A DNA stretch of 64,000 nt. Source: Rossellomorea aquimaris. Its GTDB lineage: Bacteria > Bacillota > Bacilli > Bacillales > Bacillaceae_B. Under the pieces are notes generated by a model, which worked only from the letters and a program-made list of their open reading frames with translations, was not told the origin of the DNA and searched no databases. Below are positions 33,989-42,079 of this stretch, one piece after another (positions within the stretch are counted from its first letter, which is position 1; every line of letters starts with the position of its first letter). Both the position numbers and the translations under genes were made by a program. The stretch spans positions 210,150 through 274,149 of the forward strand of contig NZ_JXZC01000004.1 of NCBI RefSeq assembly GCF_000935355.1. Direction: 5' to 3'.

Positions 33989-34636
33989 TTATTGCTTCAA
34001 TTCGGTATAAACGACCAGGCGCTTGCTGTAATTTCTTGATGAACGGTCAAAGTCGCCGGTGCAAGTAATCAAATTAAGGGTACTGGCATGGGAGTAACCA
34101 AAGATCGATTGAAGGGGGGCGTCATCCCAAGGGTATTCCTTCATGTCCATTACAACGAAGGTGCGGTCTTCGTCATCTTTATTCTTAACAATGATTTCAT
34201 CACCTTTTGAAAGCTTGTTCAGGTTATAAAAAATAGCGGGCCCATTCCGGCTGTCGACATGACCACCGATGACAGCATTTCCTGGTTCGCCAGGTTTGTA
34301 TCCGCCTTCGTACCAGCCAGTCTTCTCGAAACTTTCGGTTACGGCCATTTCACCGTTTTCCTTTAATCCGACAGCTTCTATTGGTGCCGATAAATCGATT
34401 GCCGGGATTTCAATGGTCGTTGGCACGATTCCACTTCGCTCATCTTTAATGATCGTCTCAGCAAATGGAGAAGGGGAAGTGGTGGTACTCGCCATTTGGG
34501 ATTTCGGCTTTTCCTCTTGCTTTTCGATTGTTTGTGTTTCCGCTTTTTCCTCTTGAGAACTTGAACTTAATCCTGCAGAACAGGCAGAAATGGGCAATAG
34601 TACAAGCACAAGTAGTACAACCCTCATAGTATACAT
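33989..34636 (-). CDS. Class F sortase, lipoprotein-like N-terminus
   Basis: A 215-residue transpeptidase. The N-terminus has a lipobox-like hydrophobic segment (VLLVLVLLPISACSAG) followed by a Ser/Glu/Lys-rich linker. The sortase beta-barrel shows the catalytic His in VIGGHVDSRNGPAIFY and the catalytic Cys in TLNLITCTGDFD with the conserved Arg downstream (KRLVVYTELKQ), the class F layout. Its neighbour, transcribed just before it on the same strand, carries a sorting signal, so a dedicated enzyme-substrate pair is likely. The start ATG 34636 lies 12 nt from GGAG; the spacing is long. Confidence 0.88.
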   Translation of the reverse strand: MYTMRVVLLVLVLLPISACSAGLSSSSQEEKAETQTIEKQEEKPKSQMASTTTSPSPFAETIIKDERSGIVPTTIEIPAIDLSAPIEAVGLKENGEMAVTESFEKTGWYEGGYKPGEPGNAVIGGHVDSRNGPAIFYNLNKLSKGDEIIVKNKDDEDRTFVVMDMKEYPWDDAPLQSIFGYSHASTLNLITCTGDFDRSSRNYSKRLVVYTELKQ

Positions 34637-34668
34637 TATGTGAAGCCACTCCTTTCATCTTCACACTG

Positions 34669-34697
34669 GGGGACGGACCTTAATAGGTCCGTCCCTC
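34669..34697 (-). repeat. GGGACGGACCT hairpin between wall protein and sortase genes
   Basis: GGGGACGGACCT / AGGTCCGTCCC(T) perfect stem around a TAAT loop; intercistronic on the minus strand. Confidence 0.85.
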
Positions 34698-34710
34698 TCA
34701 TCTTTTACGA

Positions 34711-36063
34711 TTATTTTTTGTGTGTAGCGTATTTTTTCATTCCAAGTGTTGTTCCGCCAGCGATGATTAAGAGGGCTGCAAGAAGGAATTCGAACGGGAA
34801 TTCGTTTCCGGCTGTTCCACCCATACCTGTGTTTGGCATTTCTGAAGGCATATTGGCTTTGAATTTGTCAGGGAACTGATCGGCAAATGCTCCTGATAAT
34901 CCTTTTGCCGGATTCAGCATATGCTCATACGCCATGCGGATTTGATCCCAGGATTTTTCATAATCCCCGGCTACATAGCTGTCAAATGCTCCAACCAGTT
35001 GCTCCACGTGCATTTGAAGTCCTTCTGCAAGAGCGTCAGATTTTAAACGACCGTCCGTCGCCGTTTCAAGGAATTTGGAGAATTCTGCACGATATCCATC
35101 CAGGTTCTTAAGGGCTTCTTCTTTCGCTGCTTCATCTTCAGCACCTGTTGCTTCTACATAATCAACGAAGAATCCGATGTGCTTGGACCACATATCTTTA
35201 AATTGATTACCTGCTTCTTCACCGTAGACCGATGCGATCGCTGCAGATAAGTCTTCAGTATTTGCATTCAGGGCACCAACAGAAGCATCGAAATCTTCTG
35301 ATCCGTCAATCCCGTTTTGCATGGCCATCGTTGCAAGGGCAGCATGCTCTGTCAACAGGTGGTTAAGAGTTGAACGTAAATCCGTTGCGGGTGTGACAGC
35401 CATCGTATTTTCAAATTTGTCAGGATATTGATCTGTGATGGCACTTGATAATCCTTTTGATACCATTCCCATATGTCCGATAGCCTCACGCTCGTATTCG
35501 TAAGCCTTTTCATAGTCACCGGCTACATAACTATCAAATGCACCGATCAGTTGATTGATATGCATTTGAAGTCCTTCTGCCAAACTATCAGATTTTAAGC
35601 GTTCACCAGTTGCCGTTTCAAGGAAGGTAGAGAACTCTTCTTTGTAGCCAGCGAGATTTGCAAGTGCTTCGTCCTTTGCCGCTTGATCATCAGCACCCGT
35701 TGCTTTTACATAATCAACGAAGAATCCGATGTGATTCGTCCAGATTGTGTTGAATTGATTACCGGCTTCTTCACCGTATACAGAAGCGATCGCTCCTTTT
35801 AAATCGGCTGCGTTATCATTCAGGGCCCCGGCTGCTGCGTCAAAATCTTCAGCACCTTCAGCTCCGCGTCTCATAGCCTCCACTGCTAAGTACGCATGCT
35901 CAGTAAGTAAGTGATCTAACGTTGTTCTTAATTCTCCTGCTGGAGTATCCACTTTCACCTCGTGTGAATGATCTTCACCGTTGTGGGCTGAAACTGTACC
36001 TACAGTCGGTACTAGTAATGTCATACTTAAAGGGACGGCTAAATAACTTTTTCTCATTTTCAT
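34711..36063 (-). CDS. Cell-wall-anchored protein with two helical His-containing repeats
   Basis: A 450-residue surface protein: signal peptide (residues 1-26), two homologous about 170-residue units (about 42-212 and 226-396), then a sorting signal MPNTG (residues 409-413) with a hydrophobic stretch and a KKYATHKK tail. Each unit repeats LLTEHA, SVYGEEAGNQF, HIGFFVDYV, LAEGLQMH and GAFDSYVAGDYEK, with one His per presumed helix (TEH, HIGFF, QMH), suggesting a four-helix metal- or cofactor-binding bundle. Databases often call relatives 'copper amine oxidase', which the sequence does not support. An ECF-type promoter motif lies upstream. Confidence 0.8.
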   Translation of the reverse strand: MKMRKSYLAVPLSMTLLVPTVGTVSAHNGEDHSHEVKVDTPAGELRTTLDHLLTEHAYLAVEAMRRGAEGAEDFDAAAGALNDNAADLKGAIASVYGEEAGNQFNTIWTNHIGFFVDYVKATGADDQAAKDEALANLAGYKEEFSTFLETATGERLKSDSLAEGLQMHINQLIGAFDSYVAGDYEKAYEYEREAIGHMGMVSKGLSSAITDQYPDKFENTMAVTPATDLRSTLNHLLTEHAALATMAMQNGIDGSEDFDASVGALNANTEDLSAAIASVYGEEAGNQFKDMWSKHIGFFVDYVEATGAEDEAAKEEALKNLDGYRAEFSKFLETATDGRLKSDALAEGLQMHVEQLVGAFDSYVAGDYEKSWDQIRMAYEHMLNPAKGLSGAFADQFPDKFKANMPSEMPNTGMGGTAGNEFPFEFLLAALLIIAGGTTLGMKKYATHKK

Positions 36064-36102
36064 AATGGAATCTCTCCTTTTGGGTTTTTTATATTTTCAT
36101 AG

Positions 36103-36131
36103 AGCTAACGAGAGGAGTTGAAACTTGGATC
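36103..36131 (-). promoter_or_regulatory. ECF-type promoter of the wall-anchored protein gene
   Basis: Minus-strand GATCCAA, 14 nt, CGTTAGCT, about 40 nt before the ATG. The same two boxes with the same spacing stand before the ECF sigma gene (37745-37773). Confidence 0.7.
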
Positions 36132-36355
36132 ACTTTTTTTGAAAAAACTTTTGCACTTTTTTTGAAAGAGATAAAAGTAGGGTGAAAGTATGTAGAGAGT
36201 GGAGCCTTCTTTAACGATGTATCCTTAATAAAAGAGTAGAAAAGAATGTAGCGCGATCTGTAATAGATTTGTACAACTCCCGTTCTAATAGGACTTAATT
36301 CCCTGGGTCTATTTTCTTAAACCTTCAGATGTGCAATTCCTTATTGAGAATAAAT
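36132..36355. other. Intergenic region upstream of the ECF-controlled promoter
   Basis: AT-rich spacer without a recognisable gene, riboswitch or repeat array. Confidence 0.4.
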
Positions 36356-36389
36356 AAAAAAGCCCAGCAGTAATGGACTGCAGGGCGGG
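36356..36389 (-). terminator. Terminator of sigma/anti-sigma operon
   Basis: Minus strand GCCCTGCAGT / ACTGCTGGGC (one mismatch) followed by TTTTTTATTT. Confidence 0.8.
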
Positions 36390-36399
36390 GTAACAATTC

Positions 36400-37116
36400 T
36401 TATATTTCTGAAGCCAGCACGATTTCCCCTTGTGGAAGCTGACTATTGGCATCCGGTTCGAGTGTTATGGCCACCGTATCCCAATCTTTCTTCGTGAACT
36501 CTTCGCTAAACTTGAATACGACCGATCCTTTGCCATCCTTACTAGTGACAAATGTTCCTGCACGTTCAGGTTTGTCGTCTTTAATGAGCCATACCTGATA
36601 GACTTCTTCGTTAGAAAGAGCCTGAAGCTCAGAAGCCTGGACGACCATGCTTGTTTGTTCGCCCTGCTTGATGATACTGGCTGTTCCTTTGGCATTTCCA
36701 CTGACGGCAGCGAGATCGACATATTGTACTACCTGATCGATGGTTGCTTGTTCCACCACTTCGTTTTGATCCTCAAGCTGCGTAAACAAATACGCATTCC
36801 CGACTAAGGAAAGAGCCAGGGCGGCTGCGACAGAAGGGAGGAACCATGATCTCTTTTTCTTATAGGAGAAAGGTTCGTCCTTAGCTTTTGGCATCTCTTC
36901 ACCCAGAATGTTAGCCAAAACACGGTCTTCCAGGTCTTTGGGAGGCTCGACAACATCAGATGCGAAAGGCAGATATTCTGCTAACTGCCCCAGTTCATGA
37001 AGTTCTTCCCGGCACTGGGGGCAGCTTTCCAGATGCTTTTCAAATTGGGCTCTCTCAAGTTCAGATAAATGACCGTTGTAGTAATCCAGTAAGTAATCGC
37101 ATTGGTGTGTAGTCAT
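36400..37116 (-). CDS. Anti-sigma factor, zf-HC2 plus RskA-like C-terminal domain
   Basis: Membrane anti-sigma factor of 238 residues. The N-terminal zinc-finger anti-sigma domain shows HxxxCxxC (HLESCPQCREEL, with the partner HQCDYLLDYYNGHL). A single membrane helix lies at about residues 91-110, and an extracytoplasmic RskA-type domain follows (VYQVWLIKDDKPERAGTF). Its start overlaps the sigma gene stop by 4 nt, so the two are made together. It presumably holds the ECF sigma inactive until a signal triggers proteolysis. It is not identifiable as a named B. subtilis anti-sigma. Confidence 0.9.
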   Translation of the reverse strand: MTTHQCDYLLDYYNGHLSELERAQFEKHLESCPQCREELHELGQLAEYLPFASDVVEPPKDLEDRVLANILGEEMPKAKDEPFSYKKKRSWFLPSVAAALALSLVGNAYLFTQLEDQNEVVEQATIDQVVQYVDLAAVSGNAKGTASIIKQGEQTSMVVQASELQALSNEEVYQVWLIKDDKPERAGTFVTSKDGKGSVVFKFSEEFTKKDWDTVAITLEPDANSQLPQGEIVLASEI

Positions 37117-37676
37117 TCGAATTGACCTCCTTTCCCTTTAAGACACGTGTGTAAATGCTTTAGCGCCAAACGGATTCTTCCCTTGACAGTCCCTAGTGGA
37201 ATGTCAGTGGAATCGGCAATGGATTGTTGAGTCAACCCTTTAAAATAGAATAATTGTACAATATTCTGCTGATCATCTTTCAACGACTGGATACATTCCC
37301 GAATCGCTGCTCCTTTTTCCTTCCATTCCAATTGATCGGCCGGAGTTTCATAGGTGACCTGCAGGGAGTCCTTCTCTATATATTCAACAGACTCATGTTT
37401 CTTTCGTCTGCGGATTGCATCAAGGCAAGTATTTCTGGTCATCGTTAACAACCATGATGAAAACTTCCCTTTACTTTGATCATATGGAGAGTGTTTTTTC
37501 CAGAGTTTCATAAATACCTCTTGAATCACTTCCTCTGCAATTTCCCGATCACCTGTCATTTTATAAGAGAATGAATAAATCAGTTTTTCGTATTGTTGAT
37601 AAAGTTGTCGTAATGCAGTTGAATCTTTGTCTAAAACTTGCTGGTACAGTTCTATATCGTGACGATCATTGGGCAT
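37113..37676 (-). CDS. ECF RNA polymerase sigma factor (SigK/RskA-type partner)
   Basis: Extracytoplasmic-function sigma factor of 187 residues. Region 2 is YSFSYKMTGDREIAEEVIQEVFMKLWK, with the 2.4 -10 contact part WLLTMTRNTCLDAIRRRK; region 4 is IVQLFYFKGLTQQSIADSTDIPLGTVKGRIRLALKHL. ATG 37676 follows AAGGAG; the longer frame to 37775 runs through the promoter. Its own promoter carries the GATCCAA-N14-CGTTAGCT pair, implying autoregulation, and the same pair precedes the wall-anchored protein gene. Confidence 0.92.
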   Translation of the reverse strand: MPNDRHDIELYQQVLDKDSTALRQLYQQYEKLIYSFSYKMTGDREIAEEVIQEVFMKLWKKHSPYDQSKGKFSSWLLTMTRNTCLDAIRRRKKHESVEYIEKDSLQVTYETPADQLEWKEKGAAIRECIQSLKDDQQNIVQLFYFKGLTQQSIADSTDIPLGTVKGRIRLALKHLHTCLKGKGGQFE

Positions 37677-37744
37677 ATTACGCTCCTTATCTTTGACATA
37701 TAAAATAAGGATACTAAACAACGGAGCTGAACTCAATTTTAATA

Positions 37745-37773
37745 AGCTAACGTGAGAAATAAGAATTTGGATC
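37745..37773 (-). promoter_or_regulatory. ECF-type autoregulatory promoter of the sigma factor gene
   Basis: Minus-strand GATCCAA, 14 nt, CGTTAGCT, about 70 nt before the sigma ATG. Identical in both boxes and spacing to the promoter at 36103-36131. Confidence 0.7.
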
Positions 37774-37869
37774 ATATATGTTTAGGGAAATTGTTAATGG
37801 GGTAAATGGTGAGTTTGGTGTGGAAGCCGGGATATCAATCTGTTTTGGGGTTTTATGTCGTTTCCAAAG

Positions 37870-37900
37870 CAAAATCCCCCAAATCATTGGGGGATTTCTT
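37870..37900 (-). terminator. mreBH terminator
   Basis: AAATCCCCCAA / TTGGGGGATTTT stem; minus strand read-through ends in TTTTGC. Confidence 0.7.
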
Positions 37901-37904
37901 CAGC

Positions 37905-38909
37905 TTATTTTACTTTTTGTAACTTATCAATCACGGATAAAGAACGTCCAGTTCCGATTGCCACTGATTCAAGCGGGTTAGGAGCTAAGTGAACCGGTAC
38001 AACGATCTCCTGGCTTAACCAATCTTGAAGTCCGTTCAGTAATGCTCCGCCACCAGTCAGGATCACACCGCGGTCAACAATGTCACCGCTTAGTTCAGGA
38101 GGACAATTTTCCAATGTCGCACGGATCGTTTCCAGGATGTGAAGAAGGGATTCTTTCAACGCATCTTGAATCTCATTGGATGATAGTTCAATCGTTTTCG
38201 GAAGACCGGTGACCAAGTCACGTCCACGAATATCCATCGTTCTTTCCTCATGGTCGATCAACGCTTGACCTACTTCGATTTTCACCAATTCAGCCGTTCT
38301 TTCACCAATCAGCAGATTGTAGCGTTTACGCACGTATTGAACGATATCTTCATCCATTTGGTCTCCGCCGATACGGATCGTATTACAAGAAACAACGCCG
38401 CCATAAGAAATGATCGCTACTTCCGTTGTTCCACCACCGATGTCGACGATTACGTTGGCAACAGGCTCGCCTACAGGCAAGTCAGCACCGATCGCAGCAG
38501 CTACAGGCTCTTCAATAAGTGTAACGGATTTCGCACCGCTTCCTCTGACAGCATCCTGAATCGCTCTTCTCTCGACACTCGTTGCACCAGAAGGCGTACA
38601 CACAACAACCGTTGGCTTGCGGATGGAGAATCCAAGTTTTTTACTCGCTTTTTTCATCACTTGTTTTAACATTTCAGTTGTCACGTCAAAGTCGGCGATC
38701 ACACCATCTTTAAGTGGGCGTACAGCCACGATCTTTCCTGGCGTTTTTCCGATCATGCTCTTGGCTTCGGTTCCAACCGCCAATACCGTTTTATTTTCTG
38801 TGTCAATTGCGACAACAGATGGTTCATTAAGTATAATTCCTTTATTTTTACTATAAACAAGTATATTTGCAGTTCCTAAATCGATACCAATTTCAGAGTT
38901 TGATAACAT
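37905..38909 (-). CDS. mreBH: Rod-shape protein MreBH
   Basis: Bacterial actin that organises lateral wall synthesis and hydrolase placement. It is 334 residues with the MreB ATPase elements: phosphate 1 [14 protein letters not shown], phosphate 2 [13 protein letters not shown], the connect regions and [13 protein letters not shown]. Detailed wording ([36 protein letters not shown]) matches remembered B. subtilis MreBH more closely than MreB or Mbl. ATG 38909 with GGAGG 7 nt upstream is the start. A cre-like site lies about 125 nt upstream. It is monocistronic. Confidence 0.9.
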   Translation of the reverse strand: MLSNSEIGIDLGTANILVYSKNKGIILNEPSVVAIDTENKTVLAVGTEAKSMIGKTPGKIVAVRPLKDGVIADFDVTTEMLKQVMKKASKKLGFSIRKPTVVVCTPSGATSVERRAIQDAVRGSGAKSVTLIEEPVAAAIGADLPVGEPVANVIVDIGGGTTEVAIISYGGVVSCNTIRIGGDQMDEDIVQYVRKRYNLLIGERTAELVKIEVGQALIDHEERTMDIRGRDLVTGLPKTIELSSNEIQDALKESLLHILETIRATLENCPPELSGDIVDRGVILTGGGALLNGLQDWLSQEIVVPVHLAPNPLESVAIGTGRSLSVIDKLQKVK

Positions 38910-39032
38910 CAATATTCCTCCAACTATAAGAATTCTAGACAGTATATCCTTCTATACAGTATAGGAGATTTCTGTCGGTTATGAAGGTGGAGATATTTAC
39001 CACCGACAAAATGTTACAAAGTATGACAGATG

Positions 39033-39046
39033 TGAAAGCGCTAACT
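39033..39046 (-). promoter_or_regulatory. Candidate CcpA cre site upstream of mreBH
   Basis: TGAAAGCGCTAACT fits TGWAANCGNTNWCA except the last base; a chance match cannot be excluded. Confidence 0.3.
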
Positions 39047-39098
39047 GAAAAATGAAAAGCTTGTATGGAGGGTTTCTGTATACCTATGTACGTATATA

Positions 39099-39109
39099 GG
39101 GACGGACCT
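39099..39109 (+). repeat. Solo GGGACGGACCT repeat
   Basis: Single core in the long gap between mreBH and the thioesterase gene; no inverted partner nearby. Confidence 0.65.
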
Positions 39110-39427
39110 CGAAATTTTGTTCGTTAAAAAAATTTAAACGTTCTGTAATATAGATGGGGAGATTTGGAGTAGTCGGATGGTGGTGATGGGAGTGATTGTG
39201 CAGGTTGGAATGGTCTTTTAGGAAGAGGGGAGGGTTTAGAAGGTTGGCGTGTCTTCCTTAGGGTACACCAAAATGGGAAAATCGTAATGATCTTGGTGGA
39301 ACCGGCAGTTTAGGATAGTAATTGCAAATTATTTGTGGATAATCTCAATTAGTATTGGCGGAGGAGGGGGGGAGTTGGATTTTGGAATGGGAAATGGGAA
39401 GAATCCTGGGCAGCGAATGTGTGATAT

Positions 39428-39640
39428 CGGCGAAATCGCGTCATTTATCAAAGGAATTCCCGATATATCAGTGGAATCACAACCTTTATCAGCGGAATTT
39501 TCAATATTTCAGCGGAATCGCATGATTTATCAGCGGAATTTTCGTTATATCAGCGAAACCGCGTCACTTATCAGCGGAATTCTCGATTTATCAGCGAAAC
39601 CACGTCATTTATCAGCGAAATTTCAAATATATCAGCGAAA
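39428..39640. repeat. Phased array C: 11 units alternating 21 and 20 bp
   Basis: Units begin at 39428, 39449, 39469, 39490, 39510, 39531, 39551, 39572, 39592, 39613 and 39633: steps of 21,20,21,20,21,20,21,20,21,20. The core is CAGCGRAAY. Odd units continue with a YCRCRTCA-like stretch and TTAT; even units continue TTTTCNATATAT-like. So the true unit is a 41-bp dimer. The local open frame is not a repeat protein, because 41 is not a multiple of three. Confidence 0.9.
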
Positions 39641-39704
39641 GGCTCATTCACAACTATGAATTCTTCTCCAGCCAATAAGCAGAAGGGAATAAGAAACCAA
39701 GATT

Positions 39705-39796
39705 ACGGCGAAATCCCCATTTTAACGGCGAAATCTCACATTTAACGGCGAAATTCGAAATATAACGGCGAAATTCGAAATATAACGGCGAACTGA
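39705..39796. repeat. Phased 20-bp direct repeat array D (5 units)
   Basis: ACGGCGAAAT begins at 39705, 39725, 39745 and 39765, exactly 20 bp apart, with the last (ACGGCGAACT) at 39785. Each is followed by ten variable AT-rich bases. The core is close to that of array C (GGCGAAAT) 72 bp to the left. Confidence 0.9.
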
Positions 39797-39817
39797 CAAA
39801 TTACAAGTTCCCTCCCC

Positions 39818-39850
39818 GAAAAAAAGAGATGCTCTCATCAAGCATCTCCC
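39818..39850 (-). terminator. Thioesterase terminator
   Basis: Minus strand AGATGCT / AGCATCT stem with TTTTTTTC, just beyond the stop; arrays C and D lie downstream of it. Confidence 0.85.
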
Positions 39851-39855
39851 CTTCA

Positions 39856-40359
39856 TCAATACGCTTTACGGAAAAACTCCGCAAGCTCCTGGCTATGTTT
39901 TTTGCGTGCTTTACGATGTTCTGCACGGTTTTTGGCGGTTTCGTTCAGCCATTTTTCTTCTTCGGTTTCCGGTACGACTTCCGCGATGACAGCGGGTTTA
40001 TTGCCTTCTAAAGCAACAAAGGTCAAGAAGGAGATGGCTGCCACGTTGGTTTCTCCTGTTAGAAGCACCTCTGAAGTGACCTTCACACAAACCTCCATGG
40101 AGCTGCGTCCGGTGTAGGTGACCATCGCTTCCAACGTCACGGCATCCCCGACTTTGATAGGCTGCAGGAAGTCGACGGAATCTGTTGAAGCCGTTACGAC
40201 TGGCTTGCGGGCGTGACGTGTAGCGGCAATGGATGCCACGTCGTCTATATAGGCCATCAGTTTTCCACCAAACAATGTACCGTGATGGTTGGTGTCGGGT
40301 GGAAGAACGTGGGTCGTTTTGCTTGTTTTCGTGTCTTTCATGAATTTTTTTTCTCTCAA
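39856..40359 (-). CDS. ykhA: Hot-dog acyl-CoA thioesterase (YkhA-like)
   Basis: Hexameric hot-dog thioesterase of 167 residues hydrolysing acyl-CoA, like B. subtilis YkhA. The signature THVLPPDTNHHGTLFGGKLMAYIDDVA is intact, including the catalytic Asn/Asp region; the BACH-type strand FLQPIKVGDAVTLEA and a charged C-terminal tail (NRAEHRKARKKHS) are present. TTG 40359 is preferred as start: GGAAGG is 8 nt upstream and MREKKFMKDTK aligns with YkhA, while GTG 40368 overlaps the ribosome site. Confidence 0.9.
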   Translation of the reverse strand: MREKKFMKDTKTSKTTHVLPPDTNHHGTLFGGKLMAYIDDVASIAATRHARKPVVTASTDSVDFLQPIKVGDAVTLEAMVTYTGRSSMEVCVKVTSEVLLTGETNVAAISFLTFVALEGNKPAVIAEVVPETEEEKWLNETAKNRAEHRKARKKHSQELAEFFRKAY

Positions 40360-40451
40360 TGAATTCACCTTCCGTTATCAATGTGAAAAAAGATTGCTAC
40401 TTTATACTATTCACTAAAGGGGGTCGGAAGAAACATGATTGAGAGAAAAAA

Positions 40452-41645
40452 TTATAGAAATATACTAATGATAATGGCCGTTATGAAGCTCGCCAGTGTC
40501 CCTGCGATGATGGCCTTCAAGCTTAATTTAGAAACCATAGGTCGTTGAGTCGGCTCCAAAGAACCCAATCCGACAATCAATTGTCCGATCGAAGACAGGT
40601 TCGCAAAGTTACAAAGTGCGACGGAAAGAATCGCAACGGTCTTCGGTGAAAGCTCGTTCATCATTCCTGATAACTCTTTGTATGCAACGAATTCATTCAC
40701 AGAGAGCTTCGTCCCGATGATGGAGGCAGCACGGAACGCTTCATCCATTGGAATGCCGACGAGTAGTGCCAGCGGATAGAACAGGTAGCCGAAGACCGTG
40801 GAAAGACTCATATCCACAGCACCGAGTAATCCGTTGACGAGAGCAAGGATCCCAATAAACGCGATGAGCAGTCCGCCAATATTGATCGCCAGCTGTGTAC
40901 CACTGAGGGCACCTTCCGAAATCGCTTCGAATACGTTCGTGTGAGTGGTCTTTCCTAACGAAATATCACCATTCGTCTTGGATTCTTCCGTTTCAGGTTC
41001 GATGATTTTGGCAATCACAAGAGAGACGATCGGCACGCTGAAGACGGATAGAAGAAGGAATTTCATGTCGATCCCCATCAACGAATATCCGATTAGTATC
41101 GCTCCACTTGCTGACGCTGTTCCTCCAACCATTACGGCAAAAAGTTCTGAACGGGTCAACTTCGCTAAATATGGCTTAATCAACAGGGGTGCCTCCGCTA
41201 ATCCGAGAAAGGAATTCCCGATGGCATTAAATGATTCAACCTTGGTTGTACCAAGGATTTTCCCTAGCCCGATCCCGATATATTTTACAAAGAACGGGAT
41301 GATCCGTAAGTAATATAGAGCCGAAATGAGTGCAGAAATAAAGATGATCGCACCCAGGACATTGATTGCGAACACGAATGAAATGTTCGTCCCTTTTTCG
41401 AAGAATCCCCCGAATACGAACATGATTCCTTCATTGCTGTAATCAATGACTTTCTGTACCCCCAAGGCTGCTTTTTTCAATATGGTTTGTCCAAATGGGA
41501 CTTTAAGTACAAACAAGACAAGCAGGAACTCAAGACAGATCCCGATGATGATCGTGCGCCATTGAATGGCTGAGCGGTTGCTGCTCAACAGCCAGGCTAA
41601 AAATAGAACTCCAAGTAATGATAAGATTCCATATACTAAACTCAC
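40452..41645 (-). CDS. nupG: NupC/CNT family nucleoside transporter, purine type
   Basis: Concentrative nucleoside transporter of 397 residues. CNT features are readable: GTTKVESFNAIGNSFLGLAEAPLLI, the GGTASASGAILIGYSLMGI loop, LIAFIGILALVNGLLG, and near the C-terminus LCNFANLSSIGQLIVGLGSL. About eight to nine helices. GTG 41645 has GGAGG 9 nt upstream; the longer frame runs through the expression platform. A guanine riboswitch upstream points to guanosine/inosine uptake, as for B. subtilis NupG (YxjA). It probably represses when guanine is plentiful. Confidence 0.9.
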   Translation of the reverse strand: MSLVYGILSLLGVLFLAWLLSSNRSAIQWRTIIIGICLEFLLVLFVLKVPFGQTILKKAALGVQKVIDYSNEGIMFVFGGFFEKGTNISFVFAINVLGAIIFISALISALYYLRIIPFFVKYIGIGLGKILGTTKVESFNAIGNSFLGLAEAPLLIKPYLAKLTRSELFAVMVGGTASASGAILIGYSLMGIDMKFLLLSVFSVPIVSLVIAKIIEPETEESKTNGDISLGKTTHTNVFEAISEGALSGTQLAINIGGLLIAFIGILALVNGLLGAVDMSLSTVFGYLFYPLALLVGIPMDEAFRAASIIGTKLSVNEFVAYKELSGMMNELSPKTVAILSVALCNFANLSSIGQLIVGLGSLEPTQRPMVSKLSLKAIIAGTLASFITAIIISIFL

Positions 41646-41756
41646 AATACCAATCCTCCAGCATGTATTCTTCAACGAATCCTCAGATCGATGTTGTATG
41701 ATGTCAGACTTCTCAAAAGTGCAAATAAAAAAAGTGCATGAAGACATTCTCTAAAA

Positions 41757-41812
41757 AATAGGGAAAGTCTCCATACACAAACAGCATATAGAAAAGACTT
41801 TCCTTATAGTCC
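41757..41812 (-). terminator. Expression-platform terminator of the purine riboswitch
   Basis: Minus strand GGAAAGTC ... GACTTTCC followed by CTATTTTTTAG; the 5' arm overlaps the 3' side of the aptamer P1 stem, as in OFF-type switches. Confidence 0.65.
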
Positions 41813-41870
41813 GGCACTTTACGGCTGCCAGGTAGAGACTTATGGTCCATATCACCATAGATATATAAGG
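41802..41870 (-). promoter_or_regulatory. Guanine-type purine riboswitch
   Basis: Minus strand contains the purine aptamer core: ATGGTGATATGGACC, the J2/3 TCTCTACC, P3 loop GCAGCCGTAAAGTGCC and GGACTATAAGG closing P1. The J3/1 base is C (GACTAT), which selects guanine/hypoxanthine rather than adenine. It sits 160 nt upstream of the nucleoside transporter start. Confidence 0.92.
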
Positions 41871-42079
41871 AATTCGTATGAAGTTGATTTGAAATATGTT
41901 TTCTACTTTATCATACCACTAAAGACTATCACAATAGTTTTCTTGAAAAGAATATCATGGAAAAACGTGGTGATACTTTTTTACTGTTTTTAACAAAAAT
42001 TAAAAAATAATAGTTTACTAATATAACATTTGGGGAACTTTCACAAACACATGTAATAAATATGAAGGGAAGAGGATAC

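Noticed and set aside
37778..37981. Plus-strand 67-residue frame between the sigma gene and mreBH
   Set aside because: It overlaps the mreBH 3' end and terminator in antisense and has no ribosome site.
39333..39659. A 108-codon open frame spanning array C, which looks like a repeat protein
   Set aside because: The array has a 41-bp period, not a multiple of three, so the frame rotates through units; there is no ribosome site and codon use is not protein-like.
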